A stretch of 64,000 bases of DNA from Eumeta japonica (GCA_005406025.1 BGZK01000100.1:62001-126000), one strand, 5' to 3'; numbered from the stretch's first letter, positions 50,801-62,365 are shown. The notes: a model not told the origin generated them from the letters alone. Translations and numbers: made by a program.

Positions 50801-53800
50801 CAGCACTCTTAAAGTGGTATAAATAAATCAGCATTCTAATAACATTTGCTTATTATAATGTTGAAAGTAACTGAATGAGTGAGCTTGGCTGGATTTTTTT
50901 TATGGTAAAAATTATTTTTTTTTGAAAAATATATTTTGATATGAATTACAATACTGATGAAATATCAATAACATATCTCCCAAGAATAGTTTTTCTCACT
51001 AAAGAAGAAACTAAAAAAAAAACTAAATAATTGAAAAAATAATCATGTGGAATCGAACTACAGTCTTCTAGATTCAAGACTGCCCGATTTCTCAACTGTG
51101 CTATTATAATCTTGTCGATAGTGGCTAAATTTACCTTTGTATTCTAATTCATTGCCTGAAAACACGAAAAAAATTAGATGTTCTAAAAATGAAACCTAGT
51201 TAGATTGATTTATCTTCCTTGAATTCCCCTGCATACTAAATTTCATGGAAATCTTTGGAGCCCTTTCTGAGATTCTGATTATATATATACAGAAATTGCT
51301 CATTTAAATGTGTTAGATACCACTGTATATGACAAAGTCACATTGATATTTATTAATCTAAACTTATATGCATGCTAGGAAACTTTAATATCTGGTATAA
51401 ATGGTACAGAAGGTACAATGTACAGTACAATGCACGAAAACAGCCGCTCTGAATTACCTGCGAATTATATAATACGCAATGTCAACGCTCCCCGACCTTT
51501 CCTCTTTCTCCCCCACGTTCCTGTTTTACTCCATTGTAATGCTTTCGTGACTAACTTCATAGTGACAGAGTTTCGTGCTTTGAACTATACAATTAAGAAA
51601 TTGTTTTCTATTCAAAAGAAATTAGTTGCAAATCATCATATTTCTTCCATTATGCATTCAACAGTTTCATTTTAGAACATAATCTGTTGTTTAGAAAAAG
51701 TGTAATGCGATAGGTAATTATGATTGTTCAATAGGCACCATCATATGATGGGTTTCAGATGTCTACGGTATTATGGTTATGAATAACAGATATTTATCTA
51801 TGACAAAAATTATTTCTAATTATATTAAATATCATTATATAAAATAGTGATATTGCCATAGTACTGATTACAATTGCAATTTGTCATAAGAATACAATAA
51901 CTACCCATGGTAAAGTTGCTTACATTCATTTTCAACAATAAGTATTTAGATACATAATATAAATATTTTATTGATGTAGCCAAATGTAGATTATGTGAGG
52001 CAGTACCATTTGTTGTTCAGAACTAATAACATAACAATAATGTAATTATCTCAAAATTATACGAAATGTAGTTATAAAGAATACTTAAAAATATCTCTTT
52101 TTTAAGGGAGACTCCTATAGAGATAAAAAGCAAAAATTTATCAAAGTATACATCAAAATCATTAGGGCTGTTTCCCTGATTCCCTGATACCTGTAAATTC
52201 ACATATATACAAGAATTGCTCACTCAAAATAATATGATATTTCATTAGATTTAAAATTTTAGGGAATTTTATTCTGGAATGTGCATCTAACTAACAACAA
52301 ATTGTGTATGTTGGTGTGTTGCATGACAAATCTCTTTGATTTTTTCTTTGTATTTGACAGAAAAACTTGTTTTATTTTAGGTCCACGGTACAGCGCCCGC
52401 TATCGCCGGTCAGGACAAAGCAAATCCAACAGCTTTGTTGTTGTCAGGTGTTATGATGCTGAGGTGCAGGCTTGGTGGACAAATGGCTGATCAAGATGGT
52501 TCTATCGGAAAAGAGTGGTTGCAAACACGGACCATATGAATATGGCGTTATTCTTTGCGATTCAGTGCTGCGGGCGGATCAAAAAACTCTTAGACTCTCC
52601 GATTCATCAAGAAGAAAATAGAAAATGATGGCAAATTACCTAGAAAATGGACCTCAATTTCGGGACGGTGCGCCAGTGGAACAAGATCATAAATTAAGTC
52701 TGAGATATTTATGTGGATGGATATTGCATGTTAAATTAATACACTTACCGAAGTGATCATTTGTAGTTAAACATCATTCATATTTATTTCAAGCATGAGT
52801 ATTGTGTCGGATCTGTTAAATTACCAATGAAGCAGACGTGCCATCATTCTAATGGAGAGAGAGAATGACTTAGAAAATGGTTTCCGTAATCAGCAATTCT
52901 CTGTCAGCATTGGCATTTAATTTGTACAAATAATGTATAATAGTTTTGGTTTTGTCAGTTATTATGGGAATTAGTATTGGATACATAGAATATAACTCAG
53001 ACAGAATAAAGATGCCATTGATTTAAAAAACTAACTGTTGTTCCAGAGATGTTGGGAATATGTTCAGCAATTAATAAATTGGCTTTAATTATTTCATTTC
53101 TTTCTAAAACATCAAAAGTTGTCGACATGGAGATAAAATGAAATAGTAATGAGATGTAAATATTAATCTTGTTTCGGTTGTTGGTTTATGGGAACATTCT
53201 CGCCGTTTAAACATGGTATCACTGTTTTTGTGGAAATTGAAAGTGATTATAATTGTAATATGTTGAAGACTGAAAATCGTTAGTCAATCAACCAAACAAT
53301 GTTGTATGCGTTGCTGAAAATACCATTACCGTTAATGGATAATCATTGAACCCTTCGCTGGAGTTGGATTGTGGGGCATTATTATCGAGGTATCTATAGT
53401 ATGTACTTGAATGTAAATGAAATGACAATATACTCAGTAAATTCTGATTATCATACAATGAATTATAAAATAAAATTTTTCATTGTATAGCTATATAATA
53501 CATTAACAACAATATTAAAATCCATATATGCAATATAAAGTATTTTATATTTTCGATTTGTATCCATAAATCAAATTTGCACCATTATTATTTTTGATAT
53601 TATTATACTTTATTAATTTTCATAGTTCAGATTTAATCTGACAACAATACAATATTGTTTATTGTTAAGTATAAAGTACTCTATAATTTTAATCATTCCA
53701 TAAGTATTAGGCCATCATGATGTGATTTATTTTATGTTTGTGATAAGTTTTGCTTACAGAAAGTAACATCTCTCATTACAGTATTATACATTACTTAGAG

Positions 53801-56800
53801 GATAGTAACTGTTTAAAATTAGTGATTATTTATTTTAGTTTAATGATCTTTCACCTGATTTCAAATTGCCTCTTTTGTGTGTTCTACATAATTACTAAGA
53901 TAAACATAGTGAAACTACTATAAAAATCATGTAATAATTGTGTTCTATTTTTTTAATGTTATACATTTCAATTAATTTTTGCTTTGCATGTCTTAATGTA
54001 CAGATGTTTTTAAACTTTACATAGTTACCCATTATTAACATTAATTTTCTAACGCTTTTTAGCTGTAATAGTAAATTAAGTATGAAATGATTTTATCTCA
54101 CTAATACTATGACTACTTGTATAAAAGCATTCCCTTGTAGTTAGTAAGTACAGAATGTGAAATTTGTTATTATGATTTTTTCTAATGACAAATTCTTTTG
54201 AAAAGTTACCTAATAAATAATCATCAATTAGTGTAATTTTTTCTTATTTTCCACCTATTTATCCCCAATTTCAGACATTCAGCCATATTAATGAAAAATA
54301 TGAAATGTGGTCACTCTGCAGGCATTTTTGGAATTTCCACTATTAAATTTATCAATCTGTTTTGAGTTTCTCAAGTTTAAAAATATAGTTTTGTATAAGT
54401 GTTCGAGCAGAGCTTAAAAATTCGAAAGATAGTCGACCCTGCAGGCCATTCCTAAAATTTCCAACTACTTGTGAGCTTCAAGCATTTAAAATATATTTAA
54501 CGGTAAATTGTTGAGCTTTTGAGTCCCAAAAATCGACAATAGAGCTTTTCAAGCTCAAAAGTAGTTTTGATAAACTTTTCAACATCAAAATTTGATGTAA
54601 AAGAAAACGCTATTTTTAATTTTTCATTTATCGTATTTTTAAACGCGTTCAATTAAGGGCGGATCAGCCTTCAAGTCAGTAGGGTCACACACACGTGGTT
54701 CAGTCATGACTGGCTCTAATTTCATTACAACACTAAGACAGACTCAGCTCATGGGTCATACATGACATCTCTAGATCTGCCACTTTCGTTCGATTTTGAT
54801 TCACACGTTGTTGACCAGTATTAAGCATTTTATAATAGAAATTACAAGTTATTTTGATAATATTTTGTTCCCAAATATCTCTTGAACGAATCATTTAATT
54901 TCGATACAATTTGCTGTGATGGACCTTTGTGAGAAGAGCTAATTAAATTTTGCAATTGATCCATACAGTTATTTAAGAATATTCCAAAAAATCTTGAAAG
55001 GTTTATTTTGAGGATTCTCAAATTCACAGGCCAAATCGGTTCTTATTCTTAGGACAGTTAAAGTATATGTTTCATATCCAGCCTGCAATTTGTACATATC
55101 TTACGAAATTTGATAAAAATATATAGATTATTGGAAAAATAAAAAAAAAATGCAAGTTTTTAATTTTTTTTGTACAAAAGTATTGTTTAATGATACGTTC
55201 ATTCCAAAAATTGTTAAATAACAAACACTAAATAAATGTACCATAAGAGGTAACTTCATAACAAAATAATAATAGAAAAACTTAGATTAGTATATAAGTT
55301 AAAAGTATACAAGTAATTATAAACACTATAGATATATATTTGAACATACAGCTATATATAAACCTTTTTTATATTTTGAAGAGTGTTTTAACACACTTCA
55401 ACGTCAACGTTAATTTCTTATGTAAATATGCTTATGGAGCCATATAAAATGCCAGGTCGAGCTATTCTAGCTATTACACAGATAAAATTTTGCATACATA
55501 TACTACGTGAAAACAAATAGAATAATATTCGTCCCGTTCTGAGATCTAGGTTGATGTTACGTATTTGATAGAGACCTAATCTATTTAATTTTAACCGAAC
55601 AACGTATACGAAAAATATATTTAATTTTAAATTTGAAGTTGACTAGAATTTAAATGTAGGTTTTCTGCAATAGGTGATTATTTTATATGACGCCGATGTA
55701 CTCTTAAAAGTGCTAATTGGTTGAACTTGAACTTTCGTGCCACAACTTGACAGATTTAGATCGTTTTCAAAGCCATAACTTGGGCTGTCACAGCTTCAGA
55801 ATTTTCATAGTGTTGTGAACTGGAATGAAATTAAAATATTATAATAAAAAATAATAATACATGTATAAAATATCACATTAACTCGACCCACGCGCCCACT
55901 TTCACCTCTTTCGGACTTTAATGTTTGTATATATTATTTTAAAATGAATTAATTTTTTTGGGTCCAATATTCGAGAAGCAATAAGTATTGTTTGTTTATG
56001 TCAGATGATATATGTTTACGACTTATTTGTTCTAAATAATTTATCGATTTATTCATGTTTGACGAATATTCTAGATGACTGTTCAACAATTATAAATACC
56101 AAAGTTCGGGCACTAAAGAGTTGAGTTTTATTTTTGCGATCAGTGCATTTACAAATCAAGTACGATTAACAAAAGTGTTCAAGTGGTTCCGTAGCGATTT
56201 ATTGTGACTGTATGGTCCTGAATATACGCTTTCTACTTTTCTAAGTGTTTTCTTTCATCTGATCTCAATTTTCGATTCCCCATAAAGTCATTACCTAATA
56301 ATAGTTAACATATTATATTACACTTTTACATGTACAAACACTTGAAAGTACCTAACACACCATTTAATTTTTAGTAAATTTTAATACATCGTGAAAAGCC
56401 AATGATACTCGAAACGATTATTTGATACATTTGAGGTATTCAAAGATAGTGATTCTTTAGTAATCAATGCTACTTGATATATGCGATAAAAACATTAGAT
56501 ATAATACACAATGGGGCATATGATAAGTTATTTTACAAAATAAAATAGAATGTAATTTAAGTACCTAAGCAATTGTAGTACATATTGAATATATTTAGTA
56601 TAATAAAATATTGTAGAAAAGTGCTATTGCCTGAACGCTGGATTTTTTAAAGATATAATTAAATCATCTCTTTTTTAAAGGTCCATGGGACAGCACCAGA
56701 TATCGCGGGAAAAGACTTGGCCAATCCCACTGCTCTTCTGCTATCAGCTATCATGATGTTGAGACACTTGGAACTTAACGATCACGCGGACAAAGTTCAA

Positions 56801-56908
56801 AATGCTATCTACAGTGTTTTACACGAAGGTAAATCGCTTACAGGCGATCTCGGTGGCACTGGAAAATGTTCTGAATACACAAAAGCAATAATATCCAAGC
56901 TTAATTAA
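41859..56908 (+). CDS. Idh3a: Isocitrate dehydrogenase [NAD] subunit alpha, mitochondrial (frame broken in exons 3, 5, 6)
   Basis: Exons: 41859-41885 (MAARLIRKI), 42213-42380, 44161-44336, 45518-45733, 48904-49035, 49272-49383, and terminal exon 56681-56908; an alternative last exon lies at 52381. The product begins with a basic, Arg/Lys-containing mitochondrial presequence, then [13 protein letters not shown]. Exon 4 contains the substrate-site segment [16 protein letters not shown] and ends [10 protein letters not shown]. Exons 5-6 encode the MSDGLF and [11 protein letters not shown] segments. The last exon reads [20 protein letters not shown] and ends SKLN. The IDH3 alpha subunit carries the catalytic role of the mitochondrial enzyme that converts isocitrate to 2-oxoglutarate with NAD+ in the TCA cycle. 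Exons 1, 2, 4 and 56681 are intact. Exons 3, 5 and 6 are 3, 4 and 2 nt short of the length their own conserved translation requires. The family's usual GDGIGPE motif reads GHGIGPE here. Confidence 0.92.
43059..43142. repeat. 28-bp tandem repeat, about three copies
   Basis: The word ataatgagttatata recurs at an exact 28-bp spacing, with agaagaaaacat between copies. In Idh3a intron 2. Confidence 0.9.
44161..44336 (+). pseudogene. Idh3a: Idh3a exon 3 with three 1-nt deletions
   Basis: Reading all three frames recovers [32 protein letters not shown] and [15 protein letters not shown] in order. One base is missing at each of three places: after the Lys codon near 44192 (aagcta where aaggcta is needed), near 44239 (cccctaatg for ccccttaatg), and near 44256 (gggaaagg for ggaaaagg). 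The first creates an in-frame TAG. The amino acids either side match the family well, so only length changes, not substitutions, are seen. The net loss is 3 nt, so the downstream phase is preserved. Confidence 0.85.
45219..45260. repeat. Perfect palindrome, 19-bp arms with 4-bp loop
   Basis: Arm 45219-45237 (atttgacttaagttaataa) is exactly complementary to 45242-45260, with loop ttta. In Idh3a intron 3. Confidence 0.9.
45275..45350 (-). repeat. Worn tRNA-derived SINE head
   Basis: On the plus strand 'tggattcaaagctgatacc...gaaatgctctagccactctgct' follows the reverse-complement layout of a tRNA (T-arm, anticodon arm, D-arm A-box). Many positions have changed and no acceptor stem can be drawn, so it is not a functional tRNA gene. 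Confidence 0.4.
47560..48528 (+). pseudogene. Dead mariner transposase
   Basis: From MSESNVEI at 47560, mariner-like segments follow in order across frames: [62 protein letters not shown] and REDCQNYL-like residues near 48395. Frameshifts and stops are frequent. This family of Tc1/mariner elements uses a DDD/D catalytic triad; the frames are too worn to assign all three. The element lies in Idh3a intron 4. Between 48594 and 48672 there is an inverted pair (ggaaaagtttttcac / tgaaaaactttttcc) that may be the right end. No clear left end was found. Confidence 0.85.
48904..49035 (+). pseudogene. Idh3a: Idh3a exon 5, four bases short
   Basis: Starts [10 protein letters not shown] in frame. Two bases are then missing around 48940 (tgccgaacag), one near 48984 (gacgttacc, where gtttac is needed for VYLDTV), and one near 49025 (aaattgat for aaatttgat). 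The translation pieces [17 protein letters not shown] and DVL are otherwise well conserved. Confidence 0.8.
49272..49383 (+). pseudogene. Idh3a: Idh3a exon 6, two bases short
   Basis: [20 protein letters not shown] is intact. Then ggccctcgggcaac lacks two bases where the family needs a P-S-G-N-I-G segment, and the frame recovers as [12 protein letters not shown] at the donor. Confidence 0.8.
51046..51118 (-). repeat. Worn tRNA-derived SINE head
   Basis: Plus-strand 'tggaatcgaactacagtctt...cccgatttctcaactgtgct' has the reverse-complement arrangement of a tRNA B box and A box. Only a remnant. Confidence 0.35.
51415..51790 (-). mobile_element. MITE-like repeat family A, copy 2
   Basis: Reverse complement of the family at 23100-23470. 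Inverted ends gtacaatgcacgaaa at 51426 and tttcgtgctttgaac at about 51571 bound the core. The outer arm includes gatgggtttcagatgtct near 51748. In Idh3a intron 6. Confidence 0.7.
52381..52539 (+). CDS. Idh3a: Alternative terminal exon of Idh3a, or damaged duplicate
   Basis: Follows ttttattttag and reads [20 protein letters not shown] then LSGVMMLR, closely matching the first 28 residues of the exon at 56681. It then diverges. In the splice frame translation stops at 52537-52539. If two bases are missing just after the LR codons, a second frame would stay open to a TAG at 52619-52621 with unrelated sequence. AATAAA at 53005-53010 would give this exon its own 3' end. Either this is a real second C-terminus, used mutually exclusively with 56681, or it is a duplicated exon on the way out. 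The acceptor phase fits exon 6. Confidence 0.65.
   Translation, partial: VHGTAPAIAGQDKANPTALLLSGVMMLRCRLGGQMADQDGSIGKEWLQTRTI
52622..56680. other. Idh3a region between the two terminal exons
   Basis: About 4 kb, AT-rich. Possible 3' UTR of the upstream terminal exon to about 53.03 kb. I see no further gene. A T-rich stretch leads into the 56681 acceptor (tttttaaag). Confidence 0.4.
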
Positions 56909-57274
56909 TTGTAACTTGGTCACAAAACGTAGAGTAGTGAGTTTCGATATCTATCATTCAATGCATCAATGTGGAATTTAGAAATTGTGAACATAATTTA
57001 TTGTTTCTTTTATTGTACATTGTTGTAAATATTTGATTTTGCACTCATTCATTTAATGAATGTGCAAACTGTATGACCAAAAATTTATCAAATCACTTTT
57101 AAAGCGGTGATGAATTATGTAGAAAATGTAAAATACAAAATTTTTCCTTTGGATTTTTATTATATGATCACATTATTTATATCTCTCACATAATATGTAC
57201 ATAAATAATACGATTATGGATTACCAGAAATTACAGCTTTATAGAGAATGTACCTGTGAATAATTATTTTGTAA

Positions 57275-57280
57275 ATAAAG
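57275..57280 (+). terminator. Idh3a distal polyadenylation signal
   Basis: AATAAA, 367 nt after the stop at 56906-56908. Confidence 0.5.
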
Positions 57281-57679
57281 TAATATATTGTTATTATTAT
57301 TTTTTATTATTTATAAAACCCACGCATATTTTTCAGAAGGGTAAGCAGGGACCACAGAGTTCGACATGGTAAGATTTTTGTATATTTCTTACTTCATTGA
57401 CATCCATTAATCTTTTATGTAAGCTCGTCGGATTCGGATGCTTAAAATTTAACCCTTTATCAATATGCCATTGATTTGAACGTCAAAGATTTTTTAGGGT
57501 GACCCTTGCCCATCGTAATGTCACACACATTCGCTCTGTACATTTGTTTTGCCAATCTACTTTTATCCTTTTTATATAGCCAAACCACAGCAACGTACCT
57601 TTTCTACTTTATTCACTATATCTTCTTTCAGACCAGTTCTTTGATATCGCTGTTCCTTCTTAAAAAGACACTCCACACG

Positions 57680-57825
57680 TAGTACAATGAACTGAAGTAC
57701 ATTTAGAATGCAGTGCATGTTTCAAATCTCCCCTACATCCTTCTCCCCGCGTTCCTATTTTACGCCATTGACACTTTCTGACTAACTTTATGGCGGCAGA
57801 GTTTCGTGCGTTGTACTATAAAACA
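57680..57825 (-). mobile_element. MITE-like repeat family A, partial copy 3
   Basis: Contains gagtttcgtgcgttgtacta near 57798 and ccccgcgttcctattttacg near 57744, matching the core of copy 2. The outer parts are missing. Confidence 0.65.
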
Positions 57826-58490
57826 TTACTTCTGCCGCTGTAAAATTTCAACTTTATAGAGAATGTAACTGTGAATTATTTATATATATTTTTCACATAC
57901 AGTTATCTTTTCATTTCTTTCAAACGCCATAATCTTAGTCTTGCTAATATTTACTTTCACACTTTTCTTTTCTTCATGAATTATTCATTTTATTTACCAC
58001 TACCTGTAACTCCCACGCCGATGGCATGAGAGTTAGTTAATTGTTGACGTATTGCAGACATTTTACATGTAACTTACCATTTTAGTCCACACTCATACTC
58101 TCAAATTATACAAGCAGCTCTACGTTAATACCTTGAATAGGCATGGTGGACGCCACACATCATCCTGCGGATCAAACCAGTCAATACATATTTTATTTAT
58201 TCGGTTGTGTGAAACAGGTAGGAAGCAAATTACTAGAATCAAAGTAGTAAAATTGTTTTGTTTTTAACCGTAGTGATATTTTAGATTATATAATTTGAGA
58301 CTTGATGATAATAGATGACGATGTCACATGACACATAACACAATGGACAGGACACCTATTTTGACATAAATAGTCTGTATATCGCCTTAATCGAGTGATA
58401 ATTATGTAACAGAACTCTTTGTAGGGACTATTTACTTAAATTCAATTTTCACACAAAGAATACATACAAACAAACATGCATACATACATA

Positions 58491-58494
<4 letters not shown>

Positions 58495-58578
<84 letters not shown>
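58495..58578. repeat. Long (AT)n microsatellite
   Basis: About 42 AT units, the longest in the window, preceded by a (CATA)n stretch and followed immediately by a repeat-tail fragment. Its length is likely polymorphic and prone to assembly error. Confidence 0.97.
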
Positions 58579-58582
<4 letters not shown>

Positions 58583-58860
58583 TCGTCCTGCCGGAAAAGC
58601 TTTAAGCGATATGCCGACGTCAGCGCTACCTACCGAGTTCAATTGTGTTTTAAAATCATCCAGGGACCTATTGGAATATACATAGAAAATTTCATCCCAA
58701 TCGGTCCAGCCGTTTGACATACCGGGTGCCATCTATCAGGTCCATTTGTAAATCTAAAACCATCCTCGAATCCACTTGAACACAAAAAAATTTGGTTGCC
58801 TGTAAAGTCGGTATACGGAAAAGTTTTACGTGACAACGACTTTGAATGGTAAATCATTTA
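58579..58860. repeat. 'cggtccagccgttt' repeat fragment with (AT)n tail
   Basis: Contains aaaatttcatcccaatcggtccagccgttt near 58685-58714, a phrase typical of lepidopteran LINE tails. A diverged copy (attctaatcgattcggccat) is at about 59227-59246. Confidence 0.6.
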
Positions 58861-59039
58861 ATGTGAATATTCATTCGTATAGTAGGAAGAAGGATGAAAT
58901 AATAGTAACAATTTAAAACATTTATTTATACAAAAAGAATTTAAAACATTAATTTATACAAAGAATCTCGCACTGAATTTCATATTAACAAAATTTTATT
59001 TTTACCATACATACGTATTTATATACAAATATACATACA

Positions 59040-59460
59040 ATAACTTGCCATTTTGTAGCTATGCACTAATTCTCTAGCGCGCGGCAGACCGATCATAGTT
59101 GGTGGAGAGCAAGGCATTCGGCGGCCTCTCGTTCGGTGACTCATCGTTACGTTACCGAGCGTTACATCTTTTTCATAAGTGACTCCCAGCCGCAACCTAA
59201 TTTAAGACGTTGTCACGTCAAAATTCATTCTAATCGATTCGGCCATTTAGAAGGAGTTCACTGTCAACACACTTACAGAATCATATATATAAAGATATAT
59301 GTTTTGTATGTATCTATGTTTGTTTGTATATATTATACACGGAACGAATGTCGTGCCGGTATACGGCTATGGAAACGTGCGCCGCCATCAACCGTCGGGT
59401 CGAGACTCGGCAGGCGAGGGTAGTCGGTAAATAACACGATCGCGAAAGAGGCGTTTCCTA
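59040..59460. repeat. GC-rich repeat island
   Basis: Includes agcgcgcggcagaccgatc, tcggcggcctctcgttcgg, a related 'cggccatttagaaggagttca' block and accgtcgggtcgagactcgg. The GC content is far above its surroundings. No coding frame is convincing. Probably nested repeat fragments. Confidence 0.45.
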
Positions 59461-59762
59461 GTATCTCTTTTTAAAGCGCAATTAGTTTAATTAGTAATAA
59501 ATTTCATATATACATAATAACGTAACTGTGTCTTCTAAACCTTCGTTAAATATTGTTGGTGTGCAGAGTGTGTTCAAGGACTGTAAAATAAACATCAAGA
59601 AAAACTGTAAATGTTTAAAATTTATTCAGAAATTATATCCCGGCACTGAACACAAAAATCATTCTTACACTTTCATTGCAATTCATATGAAAAAAAATTT
59701 TTAATTTTATAATAAAAAGCCATTTGCAATTTTGCCATTTAAATATTTTTTATAATTAGAGA

Positions 59763-59800
59763 CTAGCTTTTACCTGCAGCTCCGCCCGCGCGGACACCAA
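59763..59800 (-). repeat. Lepidopteran repeat-tail fragment
   Basis: agcttttacctgcagctccg continues into cccgcgcggac. The opposite-orientation match is at 3277-3296. Confidence 0.55.
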
Positions 59801-59814
59801 ATCTTTCATCATTT

Positions 59815-60240
59815 ATATGAACCGATCACTCTGTTAACCATGATCCCGATATTATCCCTGCTTTCAATTTCAGTTCTGGCTACATTTTTGATTCTGGGTC
59901 CGATCTAGAATCCGTTTCTTTTCAAAATAAGCATAATTCACCCGCGATTCCGGCCGCTTAGACATACAATGAATTATTTCATCTTTTATATCAATCGATA
60001 ACGTTATCAACCATGAACTTATACTCGGTCCCGTTCTTGATTACATACCAGAAAAATCCCTATTGTCACACCGAAAATACACGCAATGCCACAAACGTTT
60101 TTGTTACGTAACGACCTCACCTGCGCTCTTGATCTTGATCCCGGTTCTGCTCGCGATTCCGATACCGAAGCGATATCGGACTTGGATCTCGCTTGAACGT
60201 TGTGGTTGCCAATAGCCAATCGGCGCAAATACTTCGTACT
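59815..60240 (+). repeat. Degenerate gattccgatcc-type repeat, best copy
   Basis: A long stretch of words such as atcccgatattatccctgc, ctcggtcccgttcttgat, cttgatcttgatcccggttc and cgattccgataccgaagcg. It shares 'atgaattatttcatctttta' with 18400 and 13790. A further short piece lies at 61265-61350. Confidence 0.6.
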
Positions 60241-61264
60241 ACGATCTCGTAAGCAAAGATGCGAGAAAAAGTTAGTATCTCTATAAATTATAGTCTATAT
60301 TATTCTTATGTATAAATTATGTTACTGTACGGTTGAAAATAATTCTATTTAGTCAATAAAGCGTGATTGAATAACAAACATCCCAACATCCCCACATACA
60401 AACATTCACATTTATTATATTAATAGGATTGAGGAAGTGAAGTTTGTAGATTCCCGGGGAAAGACTTGTGTACATAGAGTGGGCCAAAATACGTAGAGTT
60501 GCAACACAGTCTTCAAAATAGCATAGAGTCCGTCTAAGATTTTCCAAACTTTCATCCATACATGTGTTTTCACTTAGCACCTGCACAATCGTATTTGACA
60601 AAAAGAAACAAGTATAGTTTGTTTTTCGTCGAAAATCACTATACGTACTTGAAACATCAAGTGAACAACTGGACCATAATTTAGTAGTTTATGTTGTAGT
60701 ACTCACAGTTTATGCTGTTGTTGTATTTAACTTAGTCGTATATGAAAATATGACAATGAAGAGTATTTTCTGCATGGTGACGGTTTTGATTTTTATCAAT
60801 TTTTCATGTTTTCTATGGTGTTTACGATATACAGTAAACTATCAGGTTCCCAGAAATATCAAAATGATATGTTTCGTGTCAGAGTGCAACTTTAATTCAG
60901 AACTGTTGCAAAGTGCTATCGAATATATAAGTTTCAAAAATATTCAAATGTTTTTAATTTAATCTCTTTGGTTTTTAAGAATATAAAAGTAACTTTTTAA
61001 GTCAGCAACATGTCATCAATTGTAATTATTTGGTACTTTTTTATATTACACTTACGTACGGACAGTCCTTCAAAAAAAAAACCAGTTCATTCTAATATTT
61101 CTTAACAAAATTGTAAATTGCCTTCAGATTACAGGGAAAGAGTCTAATGATGTTTAATTGCAATCAATATCGATAATTTTCAAAACTTATAAACAAACTT
61201 TATCTTGTACTAGTCATTTTATCCCCCCATTAATTTATCCGTAAATTATATTTAATAATAATTC
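60241..61264. other. AT-rich sequence, nothing recognised
   Basis: Open frames at 60353-60601 (minus) and 60750-60962 (plus) show no motif or splice context that I can defend. Confidence 0.4.
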
Positions 61265-61350
61265 TTTATGATCTTGATTTCGCTCTTTATTTCGATTCTA
61301 GTCTTGTTTTCTATTCCAATGCCGGTCCCAATGCTGATCTAGATCTTTCC
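61265..61350 (+). repeat. Short copy of the degenerate gattccgatcc-type repeat
   Basis: gatcttgatttcgctctttatttcgattctagtcttg continues to cggtcccaatgctgatctag. Same word style and order as the copies above. Confidence 0.45.
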
Positions 61351-61977
61351 TCGGGGTGCCGCTGCTATTTTTGTGATTTCATACACTTTTTTGTGTTTAA
61401 AAGTTTTGTTTCAGGTTATAATCTAGATCTCTGCAAAAAACATTGCCAAGTTTCGACATTGAAGCAGTGCACATTTAACATGTACCTATAAAATGTTCAG
61501 CTTGTCTTATATGTTTAAAAAGTAAAAGATACTTCTATTTCAGCGCTACTGTTGCACACTAATAAAATCCAGCGCTAAAATAATTGAAAATATTAACTGA
61601 ATATTCGATATAACCTGTAAAATAAAATGGTATGGTAAATAAAATGTAAACAGGAAACAAATATTGTGGATTTTACTATCCAGACTGTCATAAGTATTTT
61701 TACATCGTTTTTTTTATCGTTTTAGTGTTAATACATTCATTTCAATCATCTCCAATCGATTTTTAAGTATTGATAGATAAATATTAAGTGAAGAGTGACC
61801 GATTAGGTATGACGTGAATTAGAGAGTTGGCATGTAATATTTCCGATTAAGAACTGTTCTATTAGACTAAAAATAAACCGTATCACATGATAATATTAAA
61901 TATTTTTCACTTACGAAGCTGATTAAAGTTGCACTATTTCATTTCCCTGCAAAGTCTTCAGGTGTATTTTTTTTATT

Positions 61978-62365
61978 TGGGAACGTCCATAAACCACGTG
62001 GTCATATTTTAGTCTCTCTAGGACTCCTCCCTCCCCCATGTGGCCTCACGTAGCCTTTTCTATGACCCCCCCCCCAACCCAATGGAACGTGATTTTTTTT
62101 CACGATACATTAATTTATTTATAAAAAAAATAATAATAAATTAATTTATTAACAGTTTATTTTTTTCAAATAATGTATTTAATTATTTGATTCCTCTTGT
62201 TAAATTAACATCGGGGTAAATACCTCAAATTATCTTATTCAACAAAATTTTCATCTGAAGAAAACCGTAGCTTTGCTCTCGACTCCCTCCCCTATTACGT
62301 GCCTCAGCGGCGCTTAGCTTATCCCTCCCCCCCCTTGGTCGAGCTACGTAGTAGCTTTTTGTCAA
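61978..62365. repeat. Interspersed repeat with C-rich blocks
   Basis: Starts gggaacgtccataaaccacg. It holds a CCCCCCCCC run near 62067 (cctcacgtagcc beside it) and a second block near 62320 (ctccccccccttggtcgagc, tacgtag). Phrases of the type 'acgtccataaa..acgtgg' with 'cccctccc' are common in arthropod repeats. Confidence 0.5.

Noticed and set aside
45275..51118. Possible tRNA genes at 45275 and 51046
   Set aside because: Only A/B-box-like words remain; no acceptor stem or intact cloverleaf.
52281..52490. Open frame overlapping the Idh3a exon at 52381 in another frame
   Set aside because: Shadow of the real exon; the VHGTAP frame is the conserved one.
58442..58732. Open frame with a long Ile-Tyr run
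   Set aside because: The run is the translated (AT)n microsatellite; the rest is repeat tail.
60353..60601. Minus-strand open frame of 82 codons (contains VATLRILAHSMYTSLSPG)
   Set aside because: Somewhat protein-like, but no domain, splice context or second conserved segment was seen; possibly a transposon fragment.
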